Assembly (NCBI GenBank): GCA_017936785.1
Contig: JAGBEV010000064.1
Location: 1 to 45,795 of the forward strand
From: Lachnospiraceae bacterium
GTDB lineage: Bacteria > Bacillota > Clostridia > Lachnospirales > Lachnospiraceae
DNA: 45,795 bases
Reading direction: 5' to 3'
This document shows positions 17,051 to 26,106 of the stretch, one piece after another (position 1 is the first letter of the stretch; the number at the start of each line of letters is the position of its first letter). The notes below the pieces were generated by a model that saw only the letters and a list, made by a program, of their open reading frames with translations, had not been told where the DNA came from and searched no databases. A program made the position numbers and the translations under genes.

Positions 17051-17695
17051 ATGATTGAGATTTGTAATATTACAAAAAAGTTCGGAGCCTTTACCTGCCT
17101 GGACCATGTATCATTGACCATTCCAGACGGCACGATCTATGGGCTGGTGGGGGAGAACGGAGCCGGAAAGAGTACTCTGCTGCGGCTGATATCCGGGGTA
17201 TATGCGGCAGATGAAGGAGAAATCAGAATAGATGGGATCAAAGTCCCCGGGGTGGCGGCAAAAAAAGAAGTCTTTTATATGCCTGACCGGCAGTATCATG
17301 AAAGAAATGCCACACCTTTGACGATAGGTGACTTTTATCAAACCTTTTATCCCGGGTTTGAAATGGAGGAATACCGTTATCTGCTGGAGCAGTTCGGACT
17401 GGATGAAAATGCGCTGGCAGATGCCTTTTCCAAAGGGATGAAAAAACAGATGTTTATTGCAGCGGCAATCTGTGCCAATACCAGATATCTGTTATGTGAT
17501 GAGGTTTTTGACGGTCTGGACCCTCAGATTAGGAACAGGGTAAATGAGCTTTTGAAAAGCGCTGCAGAGGGGAGGAAAATGACCATTGTCATTGTATCCC
17601 ATTATCTGGAGGAACTGAGCCGGATCTGCACCGGAAAGGGATTTCTGCATCAGGGAAGGATAGTGGAAGAGAAGGAGTACAGCAGTTTCACATGA
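17051..17695 (+). CDS. ABC transporter ATP-binding protein (ABC-2 type cassette)
   Basis: The 214-residue ATPase has Walker A GENGAGKST, the signature variant FSKGMKKQ and Walker B YLLCDEVFDGLD. The lack of a canonical LSGGQ and the D-E-x-FDGLD sequence place it with the YtrB/BcrA-like group, and it closely resembles the ATPase at 36277. The start at 17051 (MIEICNIT) aligns with that paralogue (MITVKGVT) and has AAAAAGGAAA upstream; a TTG at 17042 would add three residues. Its stop overlaps the permease start by four bases (ATGA). No GntR gene precedes it, unlike the paralogous operon. Confidence 0.88.
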   Translation: MIEICNITKKFGAFTCLDHVSLTIPDGTIYGLVGENGAGKSTLLRLISGVYAADEGEIRIDGIKVPGVAAKKEVFYMPDRQYHERNATPLTIGDFYQTFYPGFEMEEYRYLLEQFGLDENALADAFSKGMKKQMFIAAAICANTRYLLCDEVFDGLDPQIRNRVNELLKSAAEGRKMTIVIVSHYLEELSRICTGKGFLHQGRIVEEKEYSSFT

Positions 17696-19704
17696 AATCG
17701 ATAAAAATGTTTTTGGGATTGCAAAAGGAAGATATAAAAAGGAAGCTATGGCTGGTTCTGTTATCCTGGTATATTTTGGGAATGATCTGCTTTTTATTTG
17801 CCACAAAAACTGTCATTCCGGCAGGTGAGGTCAGAAGTCTGTATGTAGGACCGGGAAATACTTCTTTTTTTGCTGCAATGGTCATATTTGGGATTGTTAT
17901 GGGGATTACAGGCTTTTCTTATCTGAATTCCGATGAGAAGGCTGATCTGTTTTTCAGTCTGCCTTTTTCACGGCAGCAGTTGTATCTTGCAGGAGTTCTC
18001 AATGATCTTCTGCTCTTTTTAGTTCCTGTCCTGATTTGTAAGCTGTTGTTTTTCCGCATTTCCCTTTCCATGGGCTACAGCCGGTATGAGGACAGCGCAG
18101 CCGCTGTGTGGATAGGTATCATGGTGCTGATACTGGGCTTTCTGTTTCTTCAGAATCTGTCCATGCTGGCACATTTTCTGACCCGGAATATCGGTTATAC
18201 TCTGGGACTATTGCTTTTGTTTCTCTTGGGACCGGATCTGGGACTGCATCTGGCAGAAAAAATGATGGGAATTTTTATTCCTTCCTTCTACCGTTCTGAA
18301 ACTCTGGAGTTACTCAAAGACTATGTATCGCCTTTTTCTCTTTTAAAAAATGCTGCCGGAATAGAAGGTTATGTGGATGGTGGGCAGTGGATTTGGAGAG
18401 AACATTTTTCTTACATATGTGTTTTGGCGGTTCTTGTCCTTTTGTTATCGTGTATCAATTGTGTGGTCTTTACCAGGCGTCCGGTGGAGACAAAAAGGGG
18501 AGTTTTTACCTTTTCCTTTGTGGAATGTTTTGTAAGGTATGGATGTGTGATTCTGGCAGTATTATGGCTGGCAGATGCCCTGCAGATTTTTGCTTTTGGA
18601 GGAGTTTCTAAAGGGCTTGCCCTGGGAGGCGTGATCTTTGGCATTCCCATTGTGCATGGACTGATAAATGTTGTTGTTTCTTTTGATGTAAGAAAATTTA
18701 TTTCAGGAAAATGGCATCTGCTGGGTGAATATATCTGTGCGGCAGTGCTGTTAGGCATATTTTTTCTGGCTGGAAAAGCAGGCGGGAATATTCCCGAGAA
18801 AAAAGATCTGGACTCCATGGCAGTTGTTCTGACGGCAATAGACAGCGGAGACCGGTGTGACACGGCGCTTTCCCAAATGTATCTGACCGGTGATGAGCTT
18901 TCTGCGGCATATGAGTGGGTTGCAAAAAATTGTATAAAGCAGCAGGATGTAAATGGGACTGAGGAAGAAAACTATGAGGTTCTGGTAAATTACCGGTTCA
19001 AAAAGGGTAAGGAAATGTATTGCAGATATTATGTTCCATGGTATGCCTTAGACGGATTTGGAGATGTTTTCGGGGGAGAGGAATTTAAGGAAGGCATGTT
19101 TTCATGCCTTACCGGGGATAGTCTCAAATATTATGAGATTCAATGGTCTAATGGTGTGGAGACTTATCAGCTGGATTTAAATGAGGAAGAACGTGAAAGG
19201 CTCTGGGAGGCATATACCGGGGATTTTGCAGCCCTGACATTTTCAGATATGAGGCAGCAGGTTCCTGTTGGATGCTTTACCCTCTGTTCCACGAAAAATC
19301 AGGGAGACAGCACAGGCTATATTTATCCCGGTTTTACACAGACGCAAAAGCTTCTTGGGGAATATGGTTTAAACGGGGAGAAAACCATAAAGGATTACAG
19401 GATTACCAAAATCCTGGCAGATAAATATATGGAAACGGAAGGCTTGCTTTATCATGTGCGTTCTCTTGAATGGGAGAAGGAGATCACCGGGGAGGAATAT
19501 GTCTATGAGCTGGCAGAGGATTTGCATTATGAAGGCTTTTGTGTGGATACCCTGCTGAATCAGAAGAATCCTTATCTGGAATTTACAGTTTATTACCGGG
19601 ATTCCCAAGGAAAAACGGTGAACAGCATCAAGTGCAGGGCACAGGCAGCGCCCGGAGAAAATGAGGTGCTCAAAGAGCTTATGAAAGGAAACGGTTCTTT
19701 TTAA
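17692..19704 (+). CDS. ABC-2 type permease with large C-terminal soluble domain
   Basis: Residues 1-360 of this 670-residue protein contain about eight membrane helices with loops such as FFSLPFSRQQLYLAGVL, which is typical of ABC-2 permeases working with YtrB/BcrA-like ATPases (cf. FSLPxxR). The last 300 residues form a soluble, presumably extracellular, acidic domain (YRFKKGKEMYCRYYVPW and following) also present in the paralogue at 37154. Both are expected to be involved in envelope stress or antimicrobial peptide export or sensing; this is inference. Four-base overlap with the ATPase gene indicates translational coupling. Confidence 0.75.
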   Translation: MKSIKMFLGLQKEDIKRKLWLVLLSWYILGMICFLFATKTVIPAGEVRSLYVGPGNTSFFAAMVIFGIVMGITGFSYLNSDEKADLFFSLPFSRQQLYLAGVLNDLLLFLVPVLICKLLFFRISLSMGYSRYEDSAAAVWIGIMVLILGFLFLQNLSMLAHFLTRNIGYTLGLLLLFLLGPDLGLHLAEKMMGIFIPSFYRSETLELLKDYVSPFSLLKNAAGIEGYVDGGQWIWREHFSYICVLAVLVLLLSCINCVVFTRRPVETKRGVFTFSFVECFVRYGCVILAVLWLADALQIFAFGGVSKGLALGGVIFGIPIVHGLINVVVSFDVRKFISGKWHLLGEYICAAVLLGIFFLAGKAGGNIPEKKDLDSMAVVLTAIDSGDRCDTALSQMYLTGDELSAAYEWVAKNCIKQQDVNGTEEENYEVLVNYRFKKGKEMYCRYYVPWYALDGFGDVFGGEEFKEGMFSCLTGDSLKYYEIQWSNGVETYQLDLNEEERERLWEAYTGDFAALTFSDMRQQVPVGCFTLCSTKNQGDSTGYIYPGFTQTQKLLGEYGLNGEKTIKDYRITKILADKYMETEGLLYHVRSLEWEKEITGEEYVYELAEDLHYEGFCVDTLLNQKNPYLEFTVYYRDSQGKTVNSIKCRAQAAPGENEVLKELMKGNGSF

Positions 19705-19727
19705 TGTCAAAATATTTATCTTGTGAT

Positions 19728-19758
19728 ATAGTATTATTCGGATGATAAAGAATACTAT
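19728..19758. repeat. Inverted repeat upstream of the MATE gene
   Basis: ATAGTATT (19728-19735) and AATACTAT (19751-19758) are perfect inverted arms separated by 15 bases, directly upstream of the MATE transporter start. It may be an operator or a hairpin in the leader; the binding factor is unknown. Confidence 0.35.
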
Positions 19759-19781
19759 TTTGGGTTTAGGAAGGTAATATT

Positions 19782-21143
19782 ATGGCGCATTCAGAAGAAA
19801 GACTGGGAACGGAAAAGATCGGCAGGCTTATTTTATCTATGGGAATTCCCACGCTGATCGCACAGGTTATCAATCTCCTTTATAATATTGTGGACAGAAT
19901 GTATATCGGACATATGGTAGGACCGGAGGCATTGACGGGTGTGGGGCTCACTTTGCCCATTATTATGCTGATTTCTGCCTTTAGCGCTTTTGTAGGAGCA
20001 GGAGGTGCGCCTCTTGCCGCAATAGCTATGGGACAGGGAGATAAAAAGCGGGCGGAAACTATCCTTTCCAATGCAGTTACCATGCTCTGCTTTTTTACGG
20101 TTGTGCTGATGGCGGTGTTTTTTCTGATTGAAAAGCCCTTTTTATATTTTATCGGGGCAAGCGACGTAACATATCCTTATGCAGGGGACTATCTGCGGAT
20201 TTATTTATTGGGAACCCTGTTTGTACAGATCGTTATCGGACTTAATCCGTTTATAACGGCACAGGGACAGTCTAAAATTGCCATGCTATCCGTTCTGATC
20301 GGTGCGGTTTTGAATATCGTACTGGACCCGGTGTTTATTTTTGTGTTTAAGATGGGTGTAAAAGGAGCTGCCCTTGCCACGATCATTTCCCAATTTGCCA
20401 GCGCCTTGTGGGCGATCCGCTTTCTGACTTCCGGGAAAACCTCCCTGCGGATTCATGCCAAATATCTGAAACCCCAGTGGAGGATCATGGGCAATGTGGC
20501 GGCATTGGGCATTTCTCCGTTTATCATGCAGAGTACGGAAAGCCTGATTTCCGTTGTACTCAGCAGCGGTCTGCAAAAATATGGCGGAGATATTTATGTG
20601 GGTTCCCTAACCATTCTGCAGAGCATTATGCAGATGATCAATACACCTATTTCCGGCTTCACCCAGGGAGTGCAGCCTATATTAAGTTATAATTTCGGAG
20701 CGGGCAATACAGAACGTGTAAAGGAGACTTACAAAAAGATCATAGCCATTACAGTTACAGCTTCCTTTGCCATTACATTATCTGCCATGGTTCTGCCGGG
20801 CATGTATGCAAGGATTTTTACCAATGATGGGGAACTGATAGCCGTGGTACAGCGGGTTATGCCGGTTTTCGTGGCCGGAATGCTCATATTCGGAGTGCAG
20901 ATGGGATGTCAGACAACCTTTATGGGACTGGGGCAGGCAAAGATTTCTCTGTTTATGGCACTTCTCAGAAAAGTCTTTCTGCTGGTGCCCTTTGCCATTA
21001 TTTTCCCTATGGTCACAAAGGATGTTATGAGCATTTATTTTGCTGAGTGCAGTGCGGATGTGATCGCGGCTGTTACCTGCGGAATTGTTTTCTTATGCAA
21101 TATCAAAAAGATTCTGGCAAGAGGACCTGCAGCTGCGGAATAA
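19782..21143 (+). CDS. MATE family efflux transporter
   Basis: The 453-residue protein has twelve predicted membrane helices in two similar halves. It starts with the typical LGTEKIGRLILSMGIPTLIAQ and contains YNIVDRMYIGHMVGPEALTGVGL in helix one (DRMYIG motif) and the half-two equivalent SYNFGAGNTERVKE. These are hallmarks of the MATE/MepA group, which extrudes cationic drugs or metabolites using Na+ or H+. AGGAAGG precedes the start. Substrate unknown. Confidence 0.93.
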   Translation: MAHSEERLGTEKIGRLILSMGIPTLIAQVINLLYNIVDRMYIGHMVGPEALTGVGLTLPIIMLISAFSAFVGAGGAPLAAIAMGQGDKKRAETILSNAVTMLCFFTVVLMAVFFLIEKPFLYFIGASDVTYPYAGDYLRIYLLGTLFVQIVIGLNPFITAQGQSKIAMLSVLIGAVLNIVLDPVFIFVFKMGVKGAALATIISQFASALWAIRFLTSGKTSLRIHAKYLKPQWRIMGNVAALGISPFIMQSTESLISVVLSSGLQKYGGDIYVGSLTILQSIMQMINTPISGFTQGVQPILSYNFGAGNTERVKETYKKIIAITVTASFAITLSAMVLPGMYARIFTNDGELIAVVQRVMPVFVAGMLIFGVQMGCQTTFMGLGQAKISLFMALLRKVFLLVPFAIIFPMVTKDVMSIYFAECSADVIAAVTCGIVFLCNIKKILARGPAAAE

Positions 21144-21196
21144 TCGAAATGAAACGGAAGTTAAATAAATTTTATCCGGTTCCCGTTTATATATAC

Positions 21197-21225
21197 TTGA
21201 AAAGCAAAAATCAATATGCTATTCT
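21197..21225 (+). promoter_or_regulatory. Sigma-A promoter of the Bax inhibitor-like gene
   Basis: TTGAAA (21197-21202), exactly 17 bp, TATTCT (21220-21225), about 36 bases before the start codon. Confidence 0.6.
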
Positions 21226-21261
21226 TTAGGAAAATGACAATATGAAGAAAAGGGGAAAATT

Positions 21262-22155
21262 ATGCAGACATACAATCCGAATAATAATCAGGGTAACCAA
21301 ACCGGTAATTACCAGAATGCTGACAATTATAATTATAATGCGGACCAATATAATTATGGCACAGGTAATTATCAGAATGCCGGCAATTATAATTATGATG
21401 CCAATTATAATTATGGAGGTCAATACAACGGGCAGGATTTCATGGATATGAATTCCGGATTTGAAGCAGGAGCTCCCATGGTATCCGGAATACAAAATCT
21501 GAAAAGCATTGCCGGGGAAGAGGTTGTTGCAAAATCCTTTCTGTTTATGGTAGTTGCTCTGCTGATCACCGCAGGAGCTGCGTTAACCACATCACCTGTG
21601 GTTGCCATCAGAATGCTAACCGGATATAACTTCTGGATCTTGCTTTGTGCAGAGCTTGCCATTGTTGCCGTTTCCAACTGGGCGGTTTCCAGAAATAATG
21701 CGATCCTGGCAGGTATTTTATTTGCAGTATATTCCTATTTAACGGGTATAACCTGCTCAGTACTGTTTTTAGTGTATACAGGAAGCTCCATGGCAGTAAT
21801 CTTTTTGATCACTGCAGGGCTTTTTGGTATTATGGCAGTTTTTGGACTGGTTACCAAAAAGGATCTGACAAGTGTTGGAAGTCTGTTGTTGATGGGACTT
21901 CTGGGTATTATTATTGCAAGCTTTGTAAATCTTTTGGTATTGAGAAACGGTATGTTCGATACAGTGCTCTGTGCGGCAGGTGTGCTGATCTTTGTAGGTC
22001 TGACTGCATATGATGCGCAGAAGATCAAGAGAATGGCGGCAATATCCAATGATGGCAATGTATTGTCACTGGCTCTGCTGGGAGCATTTGAATTGTATCT
22101 GGATTTCATTAACTTATTCTTAAAGCTGTTAAGATTATTCGGTAAGAGAAAATAA
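21262..22155 (+). CDS. Bax inhibitor-1/YccA-like membrane protein with Asn/Tyr-rich N-terminus
   Basis: Residues 75-295 form seven predicted membrane helices with the Bax inhibitor-1 (TMBIM/YccA) pattern, including FVGLTAYDAQKIKRMA and ALLGAFELYLDFINLFLKLL near the C-terminus; the paired Asp residues are those expected for the pH-sensitive calcium-leak site in this family. The first 55 residues are a low-complexity tail built of NYN/YNY/GNYQNA units, absent from typical YccA. The tail recalls those of the DUF4190 proteins at 40967 and 41361. Possible role: membrane stress or ion leak control. Start has AAAAGGGGAAA upstream. Confidence 0.85.
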   Translation: MQTYNPNNNQGNQTGNYQNADNYNYNADQYNYGTGNYQNAGNYNYDANYNYGGQYNGQDFMDMNSGFEAGAPMVSGIQNLKSIAGEEVVAKSFLFMVVALLITAGAALTTSPVVAIRMLTGYNFWILLCAELAIVAVSNWAVSRNNAILAGILFAVYSYLTGITCSVLFLVYTGSSMAVIFLITAGLFGIMAVFGLVTKKDLTSVGSLLLMGLLGIIIASFVNLLVLRNGMFDTVLCAAGVLIFVGLTAYDAQKIKRMAAISNDGNVLSLALLGAFELYLDFINLFLKLLRLFGKRK

Positions 22156-22184
22156 TAAATGTGTCGGGTAAATGGCAGAAATAT

Positions 22185-22223
22185 AAAAAGCAGTTTCAGG
22201 GATGCTCCCGAAGCTGCTTTTTT
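22185..22223. terminator. Terminator between convergent genes
   Basis: AAAAGCAG and CTGCTTTTTT arms with inner GGGA/TCCC pairing form a hairpin followed by a T-run. A-rich 5' side makes it bidirectional for the Bax inhibitor-like gene (plus) and mntP (minus). Confidence 0.85.
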
Positions 22224-22251
22224 GATTCCGGCAATTTGCCGGAAATAAGAT

Positions 22252-22821
22252 TTAGAAATGGATAATATTCAAATGTTCCAATAAAATCTTAATGCCCATA
22301 AGGATAAGTATGAGTCCTCCGGCAAATTCCGCTTTGGATTTATATTTTGCGCCAAAGGTATTTCCGATCTTTAATCCCACTCCTGATAAGATAAAAGTGA
22401 TGATTCCAATAAAGGATACAGCCGCAAAAATATTCACATCCGGCAGTAATGCAAAAGTGATTCCTACTGCAAGAGCATCAATGCTGGTAGCAACTGCCAT
22501 TAAGAACATGATCTTAACGGCAAAGGAGTCATTGGTATGCTCCTCATCCCTGGAGAGAGACTCACGGATCATGTTTCCGCCGATCAGACCAAGAAGAATA
22601 AAAGCGATCCAATGGTCCAGTGCGGTAATATATTGTTCAAAGGCAGATCCCAGCAAAAAGCCCAGCGCCGGCATAAGCGCCTGAAATCCCCCAAACCACA
22701 ATCCTACGGTCAAAAAGTGTTTTGCCCTCACTTCTTTTGTTGCAAGTCCTTTACAAATGGATACCGCAAAAGCATCCATGGAAAGTCCCACTGCAATCAG
22801 AAACAGTTCCCATAAATCCAT
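22252..22821 (-). CDS. mntP: Manganese efflux pump MntP
   Basis: The 189-residue protein has six membrane helices and the conserved acidic motifs of MntP (formerly DUF204): [14 protein letters not shown] in helix one and [14 protein letters not shown] in helix four, whose aspartates are needed for Mn(II) export. The start at 22821 is selected because AAAGGA lies eight bases before it, whereas the in-frame ATG at 22830 touches the ribosome binding site. A yybP-ykoY riboswitch with its own terminator precedes it, so the gene should be induced by high Mn(II). Confidence 0.95.
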   Translation of the reverse strand: MDLWELFLIAVGLSMDAFAVSICKGLATKEVRAKHFLTVGLWFGGFQALMPALGFLLGSAFEQYITALDHWIAFILLGLIGGNMIRESLSRDEEHTNDSFAVKIMFLMAVATSIDALAVGITFALLPDVNIFAAVSFIGIITFILSGVGLKIGNTFGAKYKSKAEFAGGLILILMGIKILLEHLNIIHF

Positions 22822-22840
22822 GAATATCATCCTTTCGTAT

Positions 22841-22993
22841 AAAAAATCAGATACAAAACTGTATCTGACAATAAAAAAGGCTCAGATACAGCATATGCCA
22901 TACCATGAGTCTCGTTATTTAAGGCAAGCCAGATTCCTTGGAATCAGTGTGTTGACTTGTCACGACCTGTTGCGCTAACTACTCCCTCAAAGT
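22841..22993 (-). promoter_or_regulatory. yybP-ykoY manganese riboswitch
   Basis: In the leader of mntP the minus strand shows the characteristic elements in order: GGGAGTAG, GTCAACACAC, CTTGCC, AACGAGACTC and a closing GAGCC. A terminator hairpin (22841-22869; CAGATACA loop TGTATCTG then ATTTTTT) forms the expression platform. The 3' end of the aptamer contains CTGTATCTGAGCC, which is complementary to the 5' arm of the terminator and can therefore act as antiterminator. Mn(II) binding should favour one of the two folds and switch mntP on. Confidence 0.88.
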
Positions 22994-22999
22994 TTCTAA

Positions 23000-23028
23000 A
23001 TTTTACCATGGTATTATGGAAAAGTCAA
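23000..23028 (-). promoter_or_regulatory. Sigma-A promoter of the mntP riboswitch transcript
   Basis: On the minus strand TTGACT (23023-23028), 17-bp spacer and TAAAAT (23000-23005) lead to a start near 22993, just before the GGGAGTAG of the riboswitch. Confidence 0.75.
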
Positions 23029-23125
23029 TATGGGCAGCTTGGAAAATCATAGCGGCAACTTAAGAGGAGTGGTATTGTGAATAAAAGCGCCTTTTGCTAT
23101 ATTGAAACAGAAAGGAAGTGGAAAC

Positions 23126-23566
23126 TTGAAAATTACCATTCATTCCGATGAAAACCTGCAGGAAACAGAAATAAATATCCATTGCGGGAAGCTTACTCCG
23201 GAAATCGAAAGGATCATCTCTATGATAAGAATGCTGGAGATGAAGCTGACCGGTATTTCTGAAGGAGAAATCTGCTTTTTGGACCCTGCACAGGTTTTTT
23301 ATATTGATACGACAGATAAAAAGACATTTATTTACACAAAAGCAAAGGTTTATGAAACCAATTTGAAATTGTATGAGCTGGAAGAACAGTTTTCCGATGT
23401 GGGATTCTTTCGCGGAGGAAAGTCCTGCATTATCAATTTAAGACATATCCGGTCTCTTAAGGCAGATCTGGACCGGAGAATACGGGTAACCCTGGACAAT
23501 GGAGAACAGCTGATAGTATCCAGGCAGTACGCAGAAGCTTTGAAAGAAAGATTGGGGGTTAAATAA
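23126..23566 (+). CDS. LytTR DNA-binding domain protein (no receiver domain)
   Basis: The 146-residue protein ends in a LytTR domain (about 50-146) with GEICFLDPAQVFYIDTTDKK, FFRGGKSCIINLRHI and an RQYAEALKERL end. It has no phosphoacceptor domain, only a short N-terminal segment (MKITIHSDENLQETEI). The start is taken at the TTG at 23126, because AAAGGA lies nine bases before it and the resulting N-terminus matches this small LytTR family; a TTG at 23102 is less likely. It is followed immediately by a DUF3021 membrane protein. In known pairs the membrane protein inhibits the LytTR regulator. Confidence 0.88.
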   Translation: MKITIHSDENLQETEINIHCGKLTPEIERIISMIRMLEMKLTGISEGEICFLDPAQVFYIDTTDKKTFIYTKAKVYETNLKLYELEEQFSDVGFFRGGKSCIINLRHIRSLKADLDRRIRVTLDNGEQLIVSRQYAEALKERLGVK

Positions 23567-24052
23567 ATGGAAGAGAAGAAAACCATATTCGATTATTTGG
23601 GTCAGGTTTTTTGTGTATTCGGAATCGCAATGACCATCATGGCAGTGTTCTGTCTGTTGTTTGGAGAGGAATCCAAAGAAATTTCCACCATGTTTGCCTT
23701 GGGTAACAAAGGTCTGTCTGTTGAGACTATGGGGCAGTTCTTAGGGGTGACCGCTTTCATTGTGGGATTGCGTTTTTTGTTTTTTACTGATGTGCTGATC
23801 AAAACCATGTCGATTTTCATGAGAACGTTATTGATGTTAATAAGTGTGGTGGCTGTCATAGGCGTGTTTGTTTATTGCTTCGGATGGTTTCCTGTAGATA
23901 TGTGGCAGGCATGGCTTATGTTCCTTGTATGCTTTGGAATCAGTTTTGCGGTAAGCCTTCTGGTTATGTCATGGAAGGAAAAACTGGAAAACCGCAAAAT
24001 GGAAGAAGGATTGAAAAAGCTGAAAGATAAATTGGAGGACACCTGTGCCTGA
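23567..24052 (+). CDS. DUF3021 family membrane protein
   Basis: A 161-residue protein with four predicted membrane helices and a charged C-terminal coiled tail (KEKLENRKMEEGLKKLKDKL). Helix four, with QAWLMFLVCFGISF, is typical of DUF3021. The ATG immediately follows the LytTR stop codon, so translation should be coupled. In the LytTR regulatory system family the membrane partner binds and inhibits the transcription factor; this is known for the family, not shown here. Confidence 0.82.
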   Translation: MEEKKTIFDYLGQVFCVFGIAMTIMAVFCLLFGEESKEISTMFALGNKGLSVETMGQFLGVTAFIVGLRFLFFTDVLIKTMSIFMRTLLMLISVVAVIGVFVYCFGWFPVDMWQAWLMFLVCFGISFAVSLLVMSWKEKLENRKMEEGLKKLKDKLEDTCA

Positions 24053-24105
24053 TATTAAGGACAAGTATCCTCCAAAAGATTAGATTTTATGTAAGAATGC
24101 CGCCA

Positions 24106-25101
24106 TTAAGGATTCATACCGTTTTGGCTGCTCATTGTAACCGGAGCGACCATGCGGGTGCTGACGGTTCCGGTGTTTTCCTTGTAGGTTTGTTTGATCG
24201 TTCCAAATGCACCTACAGCCATTAAGACAAAACCGATCAGAAGATCCTTGACAACTGCACCCATGACTTCCGGCTCATTCAGGAAGTAAGGCACACTGTA
24301 AAATGCGTCAGTAAAGGTAATGGACGATGACCAGTCATTATATACCTTATAGATTTCAATGCTTAAGCAGATGTATTCTGCAAATAGAAGCATCAGTATG
24401 GAAACGATACAGGTAATGGCAATACCTAATTTGTTCAGCCTGCCGCCCAAAAGCTCATAGCCTTTCATGGAACAGATGACCATAACCAGTCCGCCTAAAG
24501 CGGAGATATAGCCCAGCTGATAAATTAAAACCCAGGCAGCAACACCGATCAGAGAACCTAATAAGGCACCTACAATACCGCCTATAACATTTCCGCTGCC
24601 CTGTTGTTTTTTCTTAAGAGCATTCTGCTGAATCTGCCCTGCCACATTGGAATAGCAGGAAGAACAAAGCATATGACCATAACCATCTACCTGATACAGG
24701 TTTAGTCCGGATTCTGTGCCGCAGCCTTCACAGCATGGCAGAAGCCCGTTACTTTGACAATAACCTGTTACTTCTTTAAGAAAAGCATCCAGACAGGGAA
24801 CATATTTTTGACCCCATTGAAATCCCAATCCCTGAAATTCTGCTGTGATCTTTGAACCGTTATAGGATGCGGACTGAAGATATTGGAATCTGGACCGGCT
24901 CTGATTCAAGTAGTCTGCAGTTGCAGGTACGGGCTGGGTAGTACCGGGCTTTGCCCAGAGATAAACAGTATGTTTTGCATCTGTTGTGGGATACTGCTGG
25001 ATCAGGACAAAGTAGCCATTAATAAGACCATAAACTAATCCGGCTTTTTCTTCAACAGTCAACCCATTGGCTATGCCATATTGTTTTACTTTTTTGTACA
25101 T
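24106..25101 (-). CDS. Membrane protein with zinc-ribbon-like Cys cluster
   Basis: The 331-residue protein has a soluble N-terminal half (1-165), including a four-Cys site made of CEGC and CSSC about 20 residues apart, preceded by an extra Cys. Four to five membrane helices follow (about 175-305), the first being rich in Gly (GGIVGALLGSLIGVAAW). The C-terminal tail is short and polar. I do not recognise a family beyond a general zinc-ribbon/TM architecture. GAGGAGG precedes the start ideally. Confidence 0.7.
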   Translation of the reverse strand: MYKKVKQYGIANGLTVEEKAGLVYGLINGYFVLIQQYPTTDAKHTVYLWAKPGTTQPVPATADYLNQSRSRFQYLQSASYNGSKITAEFQGLGFQWGQKYVPCLDAFLKEVTGYCQSNGLLPCCEGCGTESGLNLYQVDGYGHMLCSSCYSNVAGQIQQNALKKKQQGSGNVIGGIVGALLGSLIGVAAWVLIYQLGYISALGGLVMVICSMKGYELLGGRLNKLGIAITCIVSILMLLFAEYICLSIEIYKVYNDWSSSITFTDAFYSVPYFLNEPEVMGAVVKDLLIGFVLMAVGAFGTIKQTYKENTGTVSTRMVAPVTMSSQNGMNP

Positions 25102-25168
25102 TTGGTTTCCTCCTCATTTGAATGAACTGGCAATAAATATGTGATGAACAGGCAAAGCCTGCTCCCAC

Positions 25169-25215
25169 TCATTAACTTTTATTATATCATGAAAAACAGA
25201 AAGGTGACAATGTAA
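25169..25215 (-). promoter_or_regulatory. Promoter of the zinc-ribbon membrane protein gene
   Basis: On the minus strand TTGTCA (within the start region of the divergent ABC gene), an 18-bp spacer and TATAAT are followed by a short GCAGGC/GCCTGT hairpin in the leader. The divergent gene's ribosome binding site overlaps this promoter. Confidence 0.5.
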
Positions 25216-26078
25216 TGTTAAAGAATGAAAATAACCCTATCCGAATTGAAAAACTATCTCACCAATATGGACAACATCAGGTTTTGCGGGAAATTGACCT
25301 GAGTGTAGGCAAAGGGGAGATCATAGGTCTGCTTGGTCCTTCAGGGACAGGGAAGACAACTTTGATCCGGATTCTGACAGGCCAGCTGGCACAGACAGAA
25401 GGAAGGGCTTTTCTGCTGGGAGAGGACACAAGAAAGCTCAGGGGCGAAGCTTATGGGAAAATGGGTATGCTGCTGGATCAACTGGGGCTTTATGAAAGGC
25501 TGAGCTGTTATGATAACCTGAAATTATTTGGAGATATACATGGAGTGGACAAAAATGGTATAGAAGAGGTGTTGGAACGGGTAGGGCTTTATGATGCCAG
25601 GAAAAAAGCAGTTATGAAACTTTCCAAGGGAATGCGCCAGAGGCTTTTATTTGCCAGAGCGATCATGCATGACCCCCGGATACTTTTTTTGGATGAGCCT
25701 ACGGTTGGATTGGACCCTGCCGTTATGAAGGAGATCCACAAAATGATCCTGGAACAGAAAGAAAAGGGTACAACGGTTTTTTTAACTACCCATAATATGG
25801 AAGAAGCAGAAAGGCTTTGTGACCACGTAGCCCTTTTATATGAAGGCAGAATAGTAGAATATGGAAATCCCAGGGAGATGTGTATGCGGTATGACCATCA
25901 GCGGCGCATTGAAATTCTTTTGCAAAATGAAAGAGAGGTGACCATACCGAATTCCCCGGAGGCGGCAGAAGAAATGGCAGAAATCATATCTTCGGGAAAA
26001 GTCATCAGCATTCATACGACGGAGCCTGATCTGGAAACGGTATTTATGGAGCTGACAGGGGCCAATCTGAATGTTTAA
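25215..26078 (+). CDS. ABC transporter ATP-binding protein
   Basis: The 287-residue protein has Walker A GPSGTGKTT, signature LSKGMRQR and Walker B ILFLDEPTVGLD, followed by the H-loop TTHNMEEAERLCDH. The C-terminal ~80 residues include a small extra domain typical of CcmA/DrrA/NatA-like ATPases. It pairs with the downstream six-helix permease, probably as an exporter of sodium, antibiotic or lipid; the substrate is not shown. AAAGGTGAC precedes the start. Confidence 0.9.
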   Translation: MLKNENNPIRIEKLSHQYGQHQVLREIDLSVGKGEIIGLLGPSGTGKTTLIRILTGQLAQTEGRAFLLGEDTRKLRGEAYGKMGMLLDQLGLYERLSCYDNLKLFGDIHGVDKNGIEEVLERVGLYDARKKAVMKLSKGMRQRLLFARAIMHDPRILFLDEPTVGLDPAVMKEIHKMILEQKEKGTTVFLTTHNMEEAERLCDHVALLYEGRIVEYGNPREMCMRYDHQRRIEILLQNEREVTIPNSPEAAEEMAEIISSGKVISIHTTEPDLETVFMELTGANLNV

Positions 26079-26106
26079 AGGCGTGAAAGGTAAAGGAATA
26101 AGCAGA

